Assembly (NCBI GenBank): GCA_039566865.1 | Contig: CM076951.1 | Coordinates: 18,237,484 to 18,301,483, forward strand | Origin: Aurelia coerulea | Taxonomy: Eukaryota; Cnidaria; Scyphozoa; Semaeostomeae; Ulmaridae | Direction: 5' to 3' | DNA: 64,000 nt | Shown: one piece after another, positions 33,447 through 45,804 of the stretch | Layout of the letters: each line of letters starts with the position of its first letter | Position numbering within the stretch: position 1 is the first letter of the stretch | Position numbers and translations under genes: made by a program | Notes under the pieces: generated by a model | What the model was told of the DNA's origin: nothing | Database searches by the model: none | The model's input: the letters and a program-made list of their open reading frames with translations, nothing else

Positions 33447-34140
33447 TTAATTCTTACCTAATTTAATCAAATACATAAAACCCTGAGTTTTTTTGTGAAT
33501 AATAGATACCATGTACCCATCTAATATGAAAATTGCATGGTTTTTATCGGTGAAAGTATTTTCAAGTGCTGTATGCAAGGGAATGAATGGTGAATCATTA
33601 TCATCTTGTGTAATGTTTACGAACGTTACAAAAATGTTTACAGCAAGCACGTTATAAACGTTGTCAGCGAAGGTGGGAAAAATATTGCTCGGGAGAAGAG
33701 AGATGTAAGCGATTTTTCCGTTGAAGTTGCGATTACCAAAAGGGTTGAGATTGATGATGATATGAAAAACGAACGACCCAGTTTTATTGAGAGAATGGAC
33801 TCTGACAGAAATAAAGAAAGAGCCTTGCCAAATATTTCCCAAATTGAGCATCCTGGATGATCAGATTCATTTAATTTGCTGTTTGTTTCAGTTGTCTTTG
33901 AAGTAGTAGCTTTTGTTGTCACAATGGGCAATTCACTGTTTATAACCACAAATTGGTGATTCACTTTTTCTTTCCACCATGGGAAAGTCACTGTTGTTAG
34001 GTGTCTCAGTGGGAATTTCTGATATATTGGCTTTTGTTGCTATAAATGGCAATACCACAATGGGTTTATACGTTTCATTTGTTGCCACAAAGGGCAGGTC
34101 ATTGCTGTTTATTTGTGAAAGTGTAAGAAATGCTTAGGTA
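33447..34140 (-). pseudogene. Degraded coding fragment, possibly cysteine-protease-like
   Basis: On the minus strand the piece at 33620-33450 reads NIFVTFVNI, SPFIPLHTALENTF, HAIFILDGYMVSIIH and TQGFMYL. This resembles the region before a DSH motif in viral/transposon-type papain-fold proteases, but the diagnostic DSH is missing. Upstream (34140-33850) repeated peptide-like units (LPFVATNET, LPFIATKAN) suggest a low-complexity repeat region. The frames are broken. The assignment is tentative. Confidence 0.3.
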
Positions 34141-34936
34141 GGCCTAGGCCTTCGTTGATGACATCTTCCTGGAACCTGTCCCTCCTCTCTTATTTACTAT
34201 GAAATGAGATGTAAAAAATTATTTGATACATACTAGAGTCCTTGAACATTCCCTTCTTCTTCTCGCAATGAACGATAGCCAACTTCTTGCATCCAAAATC
34301 AAAGTGGTGGTGGGTGGGCAGCATTTCTATGGTAGGCAGTCAGCAAGCACGATGCTAGGAATTCTGTTGTTGTTGTTGTTTGGTTTTATACAAACATTCA
34401 CGGTGATCAACACAGGAATTTCAATCAACCCCTCTAAATGGCTGCTACCTGCATGCACTAAGCTGCAATAATACTCGCTAAGCTTGAGTGCCTTCATAAT
34501 GTCCCATAACTCATCGCGTTCAGCTAATTTATTTGTTAGCTTTCTCATTCCGGGTTTTAACATTCCACATTCCTCGATGAATGCTTTGAGTCGTTGGAAC
34601 AAGCAAGCAAGCACTATGAATTTGGGTCCGGCGTTAGAACCATAATTCGCAATTGCGTAGCTACCCTTAGTGGACAATAATTTCAAATCCTTGAGAGCTT
34701 CATCAACATTTTCCGATAATACCTTTGGCGGTACATAATCACGAGAAGCGAATCGATTTGTACATATTCAATGGAACTGACGGCACTTAGTAAGTTTCCC
34801 ATTGGCTCAAACAATACAGATTTACATTCCAATATCCGCCAAACATCAAAACAGTAACAATCTCACTCCACCTAATCATGCGGATAAATATTCCTCCCGA
34901 AGCTTTTCGTATTGAGTTACAAACTTGATTAACTTT
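34141..34936. other. No gene recognised
   Basis: A minus-strand frame of 119 codons (34686-34327) ends in a poly-Asn tract from a TTG repeat. No domain was recognised. Confidence 0.35.
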
Positions 34937-35572
34937 TCACATTGACTTTTCGCTAACTTTATGATGTACCTTCCCGAGATGGAGTTGTTCAACCCTAATC
35001 AAAATTATCATGCTAGCAGGAGTACCCGATTTAATGAAAATTTCTATATTATGGGTAAAGCGATAAGCTCTACCAAAATCAGAAGCAGAAGTAACGAAAA
35101 CGTCTTCATACTCAGTCAGCAAATCAATAAGATGATTCTTTTCCTGTTCAGAAATTTTGCAATTGGTGATATCAGTGCCATCAATCCAGGAAATAGAAGA
35201 AATTTTACATGTAGACTCACCTTATTTTGTCTGTAAATCTTCTTTCTCCACTGTTTTGGCCATTCCAACGCAAGTACCTGAAAATATTTTAACTGGAATG
35301 ATGGTTGGGTTAGCAATTTTAATAGGCATTTCACCATTCCTTACATTGGCTATACAACAAGCAGGATAGAGAGAACAAATCTGGCTGGCATCTGGCAGTG
35401 GAGATGAACCCATAGCACAAAATTCATCCTCGCAAATCTCTTCAATTTGTTCTGAATTGCTTTTGCTGTCCTTGCTGATTAAGAACGATGGCTTTACCCT
35501 TCCTCCTGCTCTGTCCGTCTCTCTTTTAATATCCACACCTTTAGCATCATACCTGAAAATAATTGATTCCAT
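34937..35572 (-). pseudogene. Ty3/Gypsy retrotransposon pol fragment
   Basis: One frame with a single internal stop (TAA at 35224-35222) runs from 35572 to 34937. It carries the protease-to-RT linker signature (VRNGEMPIKIANPTIIPVKIF, GTCVGMAK) and then ISEQEKNHLIDLLTEYEDVF, SDFGRAYRFTHNIEI, the conserved block just before the reverse transcriptase of Gypsy elements. The RT itself is not found downstream, and no LTRs were identified. A truncated remnant. Confidence 0.65.
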
Positions 35573-36363
35573 ATTAGATCAAATGGAAGATTCTTGTTTT
35601 TTTTAACCCTGTCAAGCCTAGGGGGGCTGAATCAGTGAGAGAGTGTGTGAAATAGAATACAACAAATGACTTTTATTTAACATAAAAATGATTTTTAACG
35701 GCATACAGATACAGTAGTTTGTGAACTATGTACACTAACGTCATGCGTGTAAGAGGGAGGAGGGCTTGCTGATGTCTCATTTAGTTTGATGTATCATTCC
35801 AGCCCCATCTGTTGGAGGACACTCTAGTTTAGTTTTAGAGTGTTTACAAGAGAACCTATAGGGTTTACTTGGGGGGGGGGGGTGTAAAGTGGGTCAGCTG
35901 GGGTAAAAGTTGTCATTGTTTTATTGCTGGAAAGCAGTAGACCCTCGGCTGATAAATCAACATGTCAAGTAGGGTAGTTGGAACAGTTGTCGCTGAAGGA
36001 AAAATGTGAACGAATATCTCTGCAAGATTTATTACCTGTTTCATCCCAGAATTGCCCCCCTTATAAATGCAGGTACCCTCCACTGAAAATTGTTTTTGCA
36101 CCTCTCCTGAAGTGTAAAGCTACAGTATAAAGTATGTACATTATACCCAACAATGTTAAACCAAAATAGATTAATTATGATGAATCTTAAAATCCATACA
36201 CATAGACTCATTCATGCGAGATAATGCAGTCACCTGTTGCAGTTGAAGCATATAAAATCTGCTGCCCCTAGCAGCTTTTACCCCACCCTTACGTTTTGCA
36301 CATTTTGCACTGTGCCACCATTGGTTGCATTTGTTTCAGCAGACAATTTCACCTGACTCTTTG
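35573..36363. other. No gene; one lone TTAA-type MITE end at 35603
   Basis: TTAACCCTGTCAAGCCTAGG at 35603 resembles the left end of the TTAA elements elsewhere but has no mate. A 14-nt G-run sits near 35870. Confidence 0.35.
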
Positions 36364-36420
36364 CAGGGGCGGATCTAGGGGGTGGCGAAGGTCGCTCAAG
36401 CCACGGTCAGATTTTCAAAG
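36364..36420. mobile_element. hAT-like terminus, unpaired
   Basis: CAGGGGCGGATCTAGGGGGT is a typical hAT end. The sequence after it repeats GAGCCAC(G/A)-type words (about 36397, 36652, 36662, 36722). No right end or target duplication was found. Confidence 0.35.
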
Positions 36421-39270
36421 ATTCAATTATTCTTCAACATTCTATCAAAATCGCGAAAAGATATTCTAAAACAAAATCGACGTTAGAATTGTCTCGGCAG
36501 CGCTCAAAAGAAAGCATTTTCCTCATCCAACTCAATGAATAAGGGCCACTAAGTCCAAAATCGTAACCACTCATACGGCAGCTGCAAGATCCTTACAGCC
36601 AATCACTGAATGACTTTTAAAAGATTTGAATATTGGCGGGAGCCACACTTGGCAGATCTGAGCCACGGTCTTCAGGATTCAACCAATCATCGTGCAGCAA
36701 ATTCAAGTGAAAAATGGCGGGAGCCACGGACAGCCACTCTTCATTTTGAAAAACAGAGCAGGCCAATAGAAATTCAGATGAGCCAACCATCTACCAATCA
36801 AGTGAAACTGTCTCCCAGTCTTCACTTGTTCTGCACAATCTGATAGAATTATGATCTCTCGTGTCCTGCATAATGGCGGCTCACAGTAAAAGTGTCTGGC
36901 CAAAAGTTGCTGAGTATCTTAGAAGAAAGGCACACGGAAGTCACAAGGAGAGCTCGAATGTTTACATCGACAATGCCTGCAGACCATGGAGATGCTAACA
37001 GCTGCCTGAAAATGTACCAGTTTAGTAAAATGCCATTTCTGATGGCTCAAAGCTGGACGGTGTCGTCGTACGCTATCTATGGCCTAGTTCAGTCCCGAGT
37101 GCAGTAGGTTGGTATCACTGATCTAAGTCGGTATATTATCAAATATCATCAAGGGCAAAAATTGCGGTTAGAACTGTATTTCATTTGACATGTTTGATCT
37201 TTGATCAGAGCTTGGGACTTCCTGTGAGCTTTATGGTTTTAAAAAGATAAATATTTCGGAACAATCCAGGCACGAGCACGAGCTTGTCAAAAGCAGTCAG
37301 CAGGTATCTCTGTATTGTTTTCTACATTCGAGAATTCTATAGAATTTTATTTCTATGCCCTAAACAAATATCTATTATAAGTAGAAGTTTCAAGACAGTA
37401 AATAATTGAATTATCTGTCGATCAGAAGATTTTTCTTGAATTTTGAGACAGATAGTAAGATCAAATATCAAATCTTCCATCGAGGAAGGAAAATCACCTT
37501 CAAAATTTTGAGGAAGCTGCAAGCATTGTTTACAAGAAACCGCTAACAACTGTGTACGAAACTGCAATTTTGAAACATATAAAAACATTGCTATTTAATC
37601 TGGGATAAAATAGTTTACCTATACGGGAACGATTAGGATTCTGTAATAGTCTCAATGAATGAGTCATCCTAGGGGGCGTACTTGACTTCGGGCTTGACTT
37701 TCAGTTGTAAGGGGGTGTGCACTCCTCCAGAAAAGATTCTTTTTACCCGGCTTTAGAATTTTCCCTCTAAACGATCTTTGCCCTTGTTACAGGCAGGGCA
37801 ATGTGTTCCTGAATCTTTTATCTTTTCGTCAAGACTTCTTTAGACATGGTTGACACACTTACCAGTCCTGAGAAAAAAGTGGAACCTTATATGATATGGA
37901 GTTTGTTACATATTTTTCATTGTGTTGTACTGTATGTCCCATTGTAATGTAAAATAAGGATGCTTTTTCCTTTGTTTTTGGTGCTCAAAGCAGTCAGTGT
38001 TTGAAAGATTAAGAGAGGCTCTACGCTAACCGGCAGCCCTTGCTTAATGATATCTCATAAGGAATACAACAAAATTGCAAAGAAAAAAGTGTAGTGTGCA
38101 GGTATAGAGTAGTTTCGGGTATCATGGAACACTAAACAGAAAAAATTAATTGTGAACATAATTCATGACACATTTGGCCACACTTGATATCAGCAATTAG
38201 GCCTAAGCATGCTCTAATGTTTCATCAGTATGCCCTGATTCTCAAACGTTGTTTGTTGATAAACAAGACAAACAAATTAACACGGGTTGAGTTGGGCATT
38301 ATGGAACACTGTCGGGTATTTTGGAACTAAGCTATTTCTATTGTTTGTATACTGGTTAATGTTTGAGATATCTCAAGAAAATGGCAGCCAGAAATCACTT
38401 TCATTTGATGTCCTTCATTATCAGTGATCTGGAGAGTACACAAAATGCTATGAGACATGACACCAGCAAGTCTTAAATATACTTTCTACCAAGTATGGTC
38501 CAAATTGAATGAACATTACCTGTTGATAATTAGGAGAGTATTTTGTGCTATATGGTTAAACCATTTTGGACCAAAATGGGCAACTGCTGTTTCCAAGAGC
38601 CTTAAAGTAAAATCAGCTGGCAATCGCAACAGTTTCAAAAATATGATAAAACAATGGAATGGGCCTGCCTGAAAATACAATGCTTGTAAAGATAATTATA
38701 TCATGTACATCTTGTCCATTTAGGTCCATGTTGTTTTGATATTTACGTATGTATTTACGTATTAATTTCCTTAGTTATTTTTCCATTTTTTAGTAGACTC
38801 GATTTGGATTAGTTCAGCGCTTAGAGTTCAAATTTATCAGGCACATGTTAGCTCCCATGGTGCCCCCATAACATTATTAGGGAAAGTTGGTCACATGTAT
38901 CTCTGAAATATGGGTTACACTAATCTTTTTCGAGAAGAAACTGAGGTCGGAGGTCGTTAGGTAGTTTCTTATATCTTAGGACATTTCGCTACTAAAGTTT
39001 GAAAATTTGGTTTTTTCCATTTTTAATACTGAAAATGTAGAATTAATTTCGTTTTGTTAGAAGGGCTTCCAAATGATTTAATAAGATCTAAAACAATAAG
39101 TAATAACATAATTGGCACTCAAAAATTGGACACGGTACATTAATAGCAACGGTAATAGTATTTTTGAAAGAAAATTACAAAAGTTTCTTAGCATTTTGAT
39201 ACAGGCGATGGGGTGGTATTTTTCAAAATTTTAGCCTACTGTTTCTTATGAGCTGTTTCTTATCAAAATG
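36421..39270. other. No gene recognised
   Basis: Contains a short start-like frame (ATGGCGGCTCACAG, 36871, 38 codons) of unknown value. Repeated (T)GG(G)TAT(C/T)(A/T)TGGAAC words occur at 38115, 38297 and 38326. Otherwise nothing supported. Confidence 0.35.
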
Positions 39271-39426
39271 CAGGCCCGTAAGGAGCGGGGGAGGGGGCAG
39301 GGGGGTTAAGCCCCCTAATAATTTTGAAAACAATCGTGCCACGCCACAAGTATTAATTTTAGATGTATTGTTCTCTATTGTTTTAAGAACAATCAACCCA
39401 ATCAGAAGCTGCTTCCTACGGCCCTG
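39271..39426. mobile_element. Short hAT-like MITE, 156 bp
   Basis: CAGGCCCGTAAGG at the left matches the complement of CCTACGGCCCTG at the right. Flanks TCAAAATG and TAAAAAGG agree at 6 of 8 positions, a plausible worn 8-bp duplication. Non-coding. Confidence 0.5.
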
Positions 39427-40954
39427 TAAAAAGGTGAGTGCACATGCATGATACGAGAAAACAAATGCACACAAATGCACATTCTGAGATGCAATATTGT
39501 GATCATGGGATTTACCAAAGACAAGTGGGGTCAATGCCCGGGTCAATGTGTGGTTTGAGAGAATGGTTCTATTAACATTCCCAAAATTATCACTCTCTCT
39601 TTCGAGATCGCCTTACCCCATATATCTGCCAATTACCACCTTTACAATACACATTACGAACAAATATGTTATCAAAAAGCTGCCTGCTAAATGATTTTGC
39701 AGTCCCAAACTAACTTCCAAAGAGGATGGAGAAGCCAGAATCAAGTCTAGATATTGAGATTGTGGAGATGGAATACAACGTGGCTGGCATCACGACGTCA
39801 TTGCAACAACTTGAATCACCAAGCAAGGTAGAGAGGTAAAATATTTAGACCATGTAGTTAAATGCTTAGGCCCAGTGGACAATGGGTTGAGGCTGGATCA
39901 AAATTTGTCTGCTGGTTAGAAGATTTGAAATACCATGCATTTTGCGTTTGTTGTGGCATCCAGAAGGTAAAATTTCCTTGCAGCAGTGACTGCCTTATCT
40001 TACTTTGGAGCGAAACTTCTGTGTTGGCCGCCATTACAAACAAAACGCTGGAAGGAAAGTAATGGGTATTCCCCGAGGGTCTGGTCCGTTAGGGTCCGGT
40101 CCTACTGGTCCTGGGTCTGGTTATTCCGTTATGCCGACAAACTTAGCTAACACGTTCACTAATTTTAATTATTCTTATGCCTATGACCGAAGCGGTGAAT
40201 TCAAGACAAAATAGAGCTTCTGTTATCTAATGTTCTTATGTATGGTCAACAAAACAAACAGACTAATTGCTTGGTTGTGCCCAGATCATTTGGAATGTAA
40301 AGTTCTAGGCTTACATCAAGATTTGTTTTATGGGGTATTTCAAATACGAAATTATTGTAATTTTTGAAGAAAGAAGGAACTAACCGAGTCTGTTTATTTT
40401 TTAATGTGAAATAACACTTATCATATCTGAAATATGAATTAGCTAGACTCTTTTGTTAAACATCAAGAGCACCTTTATAGAACTGTGACTATGAGATATT
40501 GACATTATCAAAAAAGGTTCTCCTAAATAAAAAGAATTGTTCAGGCGAAACTAAACAATCATCAACAAAACAAACAGCAAAACATCACCATTAATTAAAG
40601 AACAAAACACAAATGATTTAATGCATCAAATTTAGATAACTGGATGAAACTTCAGTGCAACTGTCAGTCAAGGAGACAATACAGAAAGACAATTCATTTA
40701 CTATTTTTCTAGAATATTACGTCACTGTGAGACGCCATATATATATAATGCATTTATGTCTTTAGATAAATGATAATCATCATCACTTTGATTATCATTG
40801 TATTTTCATCATCGTCAATTAAACTTATGAGAAGCTCAGAATTTCTATCCAGTAAGATTTTACAGTCAAATTTGTAAGAGCACTGTTTTTGGCAGAAAAC
40901 AAAGAAAATGATGAAGTCATCAAATGTACTATAATTGGAGTAAAGTAACTTGAA
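39427..40954. other. No gene confirmed
   Basis: A plus-strand frame at 39862-40062 with several Cys (FCVCCG, PCSSDC) is notable but unrecognised. The rest is AT-rich. Confidence 0.35.
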
Positions 40955-42185
40955 TACACGAATTTTTTTATAAGAAACTGCCCATAAGAAACTCAACTCT
41001 CACATCGCCAAAAAATTAAGAAACTCCAGTACTGGAGAAATATGACTTAAGCAACTATTTGTTTTGATAAAGGAAATCCTCAACCTATTTTTAATTTATT
41101 CTTGCTTGTTTCCAGTATCATATTACTCGTAGGGTACTTGGGTAATGTCTAAACAGTGGCGGAAATTATGGGGGTGTTGGAGGGGCAATTGCCCCCCCCC
41201 CCCCCAATTCGATAAGACTCAGAAATTTTCTTAAAAGTCGGAAATTCCGTAGTTGGGACTGAAACTGTAATGAAGAAACGAGTCACCGTCAAGAAGTGGA
41301 CGAGTTTTTATATAGAAAGAGCAAACGAAATGCACAAACTCAAAAAGCACATTCTAAAGTTTTTATTCACTTTCATTTATTTCAAAAACGAGAAAAAAGT
41401 TCTTGGGTATAGGTCAGTTAGAGAGTAGCAATATTTCCGCGAGATGTTGCAGCTTTGGGAGAGGCATTCTAAGCCAATGTAAAGGTTGGAGTTCTTTAAA
41501 TTTTCCTGGACGCGACATTAACACAAACTATCAGCGAATTGCCGAATTTTCAAAGTTTCCATGTTTGGGGCGGGGGCAGGCAAAACCTGAATTGCGACAG
41601 AAAAAAATTCCAGGGGATGCTACTCTAAAAACATGTTTCAACATTATCAAAATCCCAATTCAGTACTGGCAAACATAGGGTCATGAAAGGCATTCTAAGC
41701 GAAAATAGAGGGAGTTTCCTCAACAATTTTCCTGAGGGCTTCGCCCCTGGCGTCCTCGTAACTATTGGGCCTACCGACAGTACGTTCATAATACATTCTT
41801 GCCTTTTTCTATCAACTGCTGAATATAAATAGTTTTGAAATCTGATATACAATGACCTTAGCACATTTAAGGACACAATTTATGTCAGATCTAGGTCTTC
41901 CAGCGAAATACCTGAGAACAAAAGCATTTCCTCCGACTCGGAAAATTTACGGCTTGCCCCCCCCCCCACTCAAAAAGCTGAATTTCCGCCACTGTGTCTA
42001 AACATTGGAAAGGCTTAAAAAATCTTGTTTTGAAGTGTTCACGAGGGTGCAGGTAGTGAACATGAAGATTGTTGGGGAACCTCTAAGAAACTCGTAAGAA
42101 ACTCTGAGTTCTCAAAATCTGAAAATATTAAGAAACTTTCAGTACTGGACCAAATTCTTAGTTTCTTATAAAAAAAATACGTGTA
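40955..42185. mobile_element. MITE with TACACG ends, interrupted by a hAT MITE
   Basis: Ends AATACACGAATTTTTTTATA and the mirror TATAAAAAAAATACGTGTATT. Several AAGAAACT words run inward at both ends (CAGTACTGG and CCAGTACTGG near each). The hAT MITE at 41154-41994 lies inside. A second copy of the family is at 52570-52992. Confidence 0.65.
41154..41994. mobile_element. hAT MITE, 841 bp, perfect 8-bp target duplication
   Basis: Terminal repeats CAGTGGCGGAAATT / AATTTCCGCCACTG and the exact duplication TGTCTAAA (41146-41153, 41995-42002). Poly-C tracts sit just inside each end. The interior contains GCATTCTAAGC words shared with the 3.8 kb hAT element. No transposase. Confidence 0.95.
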
Positions 42186-42594
42186 TTGACTTTTCAAATA
42201 AAATTAAATCAGAGGGCCAATTTCCTTCCTTTTCTACCTTTGTCAATTCAGCCTCTGAGTGGGGCTAACTTTTTGCACTCCCCGGCGTGAGGATGCTTGG
42301 AAAAGTCCGATCCAGAAGGGGATGAAGTTTGAGTAGGATTACGAATATTTCGAACAACTTGTTGACTCGAACGAAATTCATTCGCCCCTGAGAGATCAAG
42401 TTATTGAGGTTTAACGATGGATTGATAACTTAGTCCATAATCTAACCAAAAAAACACAACATAGAGCACTGTCACGAACTTCAACACGTCAAGACTCGCG
42501 TGATTTCATCTTCAATTTGCACCTTCGTGGATGAATATCAAACTATTGGTCGAGAAAATTTGTAAAATATGACTCGGATCACTCAGGCAATGAA
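42186..42594. other. No gene recognised
   Basis: Unique-looking DNA between the TACACG element and the satellite. Confidence 0.4.
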
Positions 42595-44815
42595 TGAAGT
42601 AGCTAAGTTTTTTTATTCTTAGTCAACTCGTTCACTAAATCTTAGATTTCCCTACGGAAGGAATATTCGTTGAATTAGCGAACGAAGTAGCTAAGTTTTT
42701 TTCTTTCGTGGGAATTGCAGGATTCTTAGCCAACTCGTTCGCTAATTCTTAGATTTCCCTACGGAAGGAATGTTCGTTGAATTAGCGAACGAAGTAGCTT
42801 AGTTTTTTTCTTTCGTGGGAATTGCAGGATTCTTAGCCGACTCGTTCGCTAATTCTTAGATTTCCCTACGGAAGGAATATTCGTTGAATTAGCGAACGAA
42901 GTAGCTAAGTTTTTTCCTTACATGGGAATTACAGGATTCTTAGCCAACTCGTTCGCTAATTCTTAGATTTCCCTACGGAAGGAATATTCGTTGAATTAGC
43001 GAACGAAGTAGCTAAGTTTTTTTCTTACATGGGAATTGCAGGATTCTTAGCCAACTCGTTCGCTAATTCTTAGATTTCCCTACGGAAGGAATATTCGTTG
43101 AATTAGCGAACGAAGTAGCTAAGTTTTTTTCTTACATGGGAATTGCAGGATTTTTAGCCAACTCGTTCGCTAATTCTTAGATTTCCCTACGGAAGGCATG
43201 TTCGTTGAATTAGCGAACGAAGTAGCTAAGTTTTTTTCTTACATGGGAATTGCAGGATTCTTAGCCAACTCGTTCGCTAAATCTTAGATTTCCCTACGGA
43301 AGGAATGTTCGTTGAATTAGCGAACGAAGTAGCTAAGTTTTTTTCTTACATGGGAATTGCAGGATTCTTAGCCAACTCGTTCGCTAATTCTTAGATTTCC
43401 CTACGGAAGGAATATTCGTTGAATTAGCGAACGAAGTAGCTAAGTTTTTTTCTTTCGTGGGAATTGCAGGATTCTTAGCCAACTCGTTCGCTAATTCTTA
43501 GATTTCCCTACGGAAGGAATGTTCGTTGAATTAGCGAACGAAGTAGCTTAGTTTTTTTCTTTCGTGGGAATTGCAGGATTCTTAGCCGACTCGTTCGCTA
43601 ATTCTTAGATTTCCCTACGGAAGGAATATTCGTTGAATTAGCGAACGAAGTAGCTAAGTTTTTTTCTTACATGGGAATTGCAGGATTCTTAGCCAACTCG
43701 TTCGCTAATTCTTAGATTTCCCTACGGAAGGAATATTCGTTGAATTAGCGAACGAAGTAGCTAAGTTTTTTTCTTACATGGGAATTGCAGGATTCTTAGC
43801 CAACTCGTTCGCTAATTCTTAGATTTCCCTACGGAAGGAATATTCGTTGAATTAGCGAACGAAGTAGCTAAGTTTTTTTCTTACATGGGAATTGCAGGAT
43901 TTTTAGCCAACTCGTTCGCTAATTCTTAGATTTCCCTACGGAAGGCATGTTCGTTGAATTAGCGAACGAAGTAGCTAAGTTTTTTTCTTACATGGGAATT
44001 GCAGGATTCTTAGCCAACTCGTTCGCTAAATCTTAGATTTCCCTACGGAAGGAATGTTCGTTGAATTAGCGAACGAAGTAGCTAAGTTTTTTTCTTACAT
44101 GGGAATTGCAGGATTCTTAGCCAACTCGTTCGCTAATTCTTAGATTTCCCTACGGAAGGAATATTCGTTGAATTAGCGAACGAAGTAGCTAAGTTTTTTT
44201 CTTACATGGGAATTGCAGGATTCTTAGCCAACTCGTTCGCTAATTCTTAGATTTCCCTACGGAAGGAATATTCGTTGAATTAGCGAACGAAGTAGCTAAG
44301 TTTTTTTCTTACATGGGAATTGCAGGATTCTTAGCCAACTCGTTCGCTAATTCTTAGATTTCCCTACGGAAGGAATGTTCGTTGAATTAGCGAACGAAGT
44401 AGCTAAGTTTTTTCCTTACATGGGAATTACAGGATTCTTAGCCAACTCGTTCGCTAAATCTTAGATTTCCCTACGGAAGGAATGTTCGTTGAATTAGCGA
44501 ACGAAGTAGCTAAGTTTTTTTCTTACATGGGAATTGCAGGATCCTTAGCCGACTCGTTCGCTAATTCTTAGATTTCCCTACGGAAGGAATGTTCGTTGAA
44601 TTAGCGAACGAAGTAGCTAAGTTTTTTTCTTACATGGGAATTGCAGGATTCTTAGCCAACTCGTTCGCTAATTCTTAGATTTCCCTACGGAAGGAATATT
44701 CGTTGAATTAGCGAACGAAGTAGCTAAGTTTTTTTCTTACATGGGAATTGCAGGATTCTTAGCCAACTCGTTCGCTAATTCTTAGATTTCCCTACGGAAG
44801 GAATATTCGTTGAAT
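42595..44815. repeat. 107-bp satellite array, about 20 units
   Basis: The word AGCTAAG or AGCTTAG recurs every 107 bp (42689, 42796, 42903, 43010 and on). The first unit is short (88 bp), lacking the ATGGGAATTGCAGGA part. Each unit has an imperfect 24-bp inverted repeat (TTAGCGAACGA facing TCGTTCGCTAA) around a T-run. Variant units (TTTCGTGGG, GGCATG, TTTTTAGCC) recur exactly 749 bp apart, i.e. seven units. Confidence 0.97.
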
Positions 44816-44899
44816 GGATTAGTTGTATGTGTAATATGTATAGCTAGGTATCACAATCAAATATAAATAAGGCAACAAACAAATATTTAACTTTGTCAA

Positions 44900-45790
44900 A
44901 TCTTAATCTTTGTGAATGCCTCCTTCTCACTTTCTCGCCTTTCTGCACCTTAATTGTCACCTTCATCATCCTCTTCACAATTTTCACCATTGTGAGAAAT
45001 TTAAAAAGTAACTATTACATAATCTAGTTTTCTTACTTAACCCTATCTCACCTGGGGGGGGGTGGATTCCACCCCCCCAACCAAACTTTTATTTCCCAAT
45101 GCTAGAATATGCAATGCAGGATGCCAATACTCCGCTACTTTGACTTTATATCTATACTGTATCGAATGATGACAATTTCAAGATGCTAAATATAGCCTCG
45201 TAACCATGGCAACCAATGTTTTACTGTGTAGTCAACAAAATTTGTATACTTTTTTTAAATTGTTGCAAATTTCAATCTCAAATATATGCTAAATTGTACT
45301 TACACATGTATTTGATGATATCCAACTCAATTTGAAACAAAAGATTTCAATTTAGTGCCTCATTTCATTGTTTAAATCATGTTGGTAATAATCATGATAA
45401 TCATAACTTAAAATCTTCTTATTGTCATAGCAACGAGAACAATAGAGATAATTTGATTTAATCATGTGATTTTGATTGTTTGCATCAAAGTATATATATT
45501 TACCAATTCTAAAGATTGTAGCTACTACAACAGCAAAGAAAAAGAGGGGGGGGGGTGGAATCCACCCCCCCCCCCCTCAGGTATTGACCGCTTCAAAACG
45601 CCCAGGTGAGATAGGGTTAAAAACAGCTTACATTTATATTTAAAATCATGAAACCTGAATCTTTGTGAATACCTTCTTCCCACTTTCTCGCCTTTCTGCA
45701 CCCCATCGTCACCTTCCTCACCCTCTATACCATTGTCATACTTGGGAGAAATTTAAAAAGTAACCATCTCATAATCTATTACTCTTCCTC
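44900..45790. repeat. Diverged duplicated segment flanking a MITE
   Basis: 44905-45015 and 45660-45770 share CTTTGTGAAT, CACTTTCTCGCCTTTCTGCA and GAGAAATTTAAAAAGTAAC. The minus strand of both gives acidic peptides (EGDDG-like followed by basic RRESEK-like), so they may be duplicated exon regions of the minus-strand gene next door. Confidence 0.6.
45041..45616. mobile_element. TTAA-type (piggyBac-like) MITE, 576 bp
   Basis: Perfect 16-bp ends CCCTATCTCACCTGGG and its complement, flanked by TTAA on both sides (45037-45040, 45617-45620). Just inside each end is a G-run/C-run palindrome around TGGATTCCA or TGGAATCCA. No coding. Confidence 0.9.
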
Positions 45791-45804
45791 AAACGTAACA
45801 AAAT

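Noticed and set aside
36871..36987. Short frame starting ATGGCGGCTCACAG
   Set aside because: Only 38 codons, no splice donor at its end and no domain.
39727..40062. A two-exon gene: an ATG exon ending at GAGAG/GTAAAA joined in phase to a Cys-rich exon
   Set aside because: The implied intron would be only 38 bp, too short for a normal animal intron, and neither piece has a recognised domain.
42595..44815. CRISPR-like array
   Set aside because: The whole 107-bp unit is conserved; there are no unique spacers, and the genome is eukaryotic.
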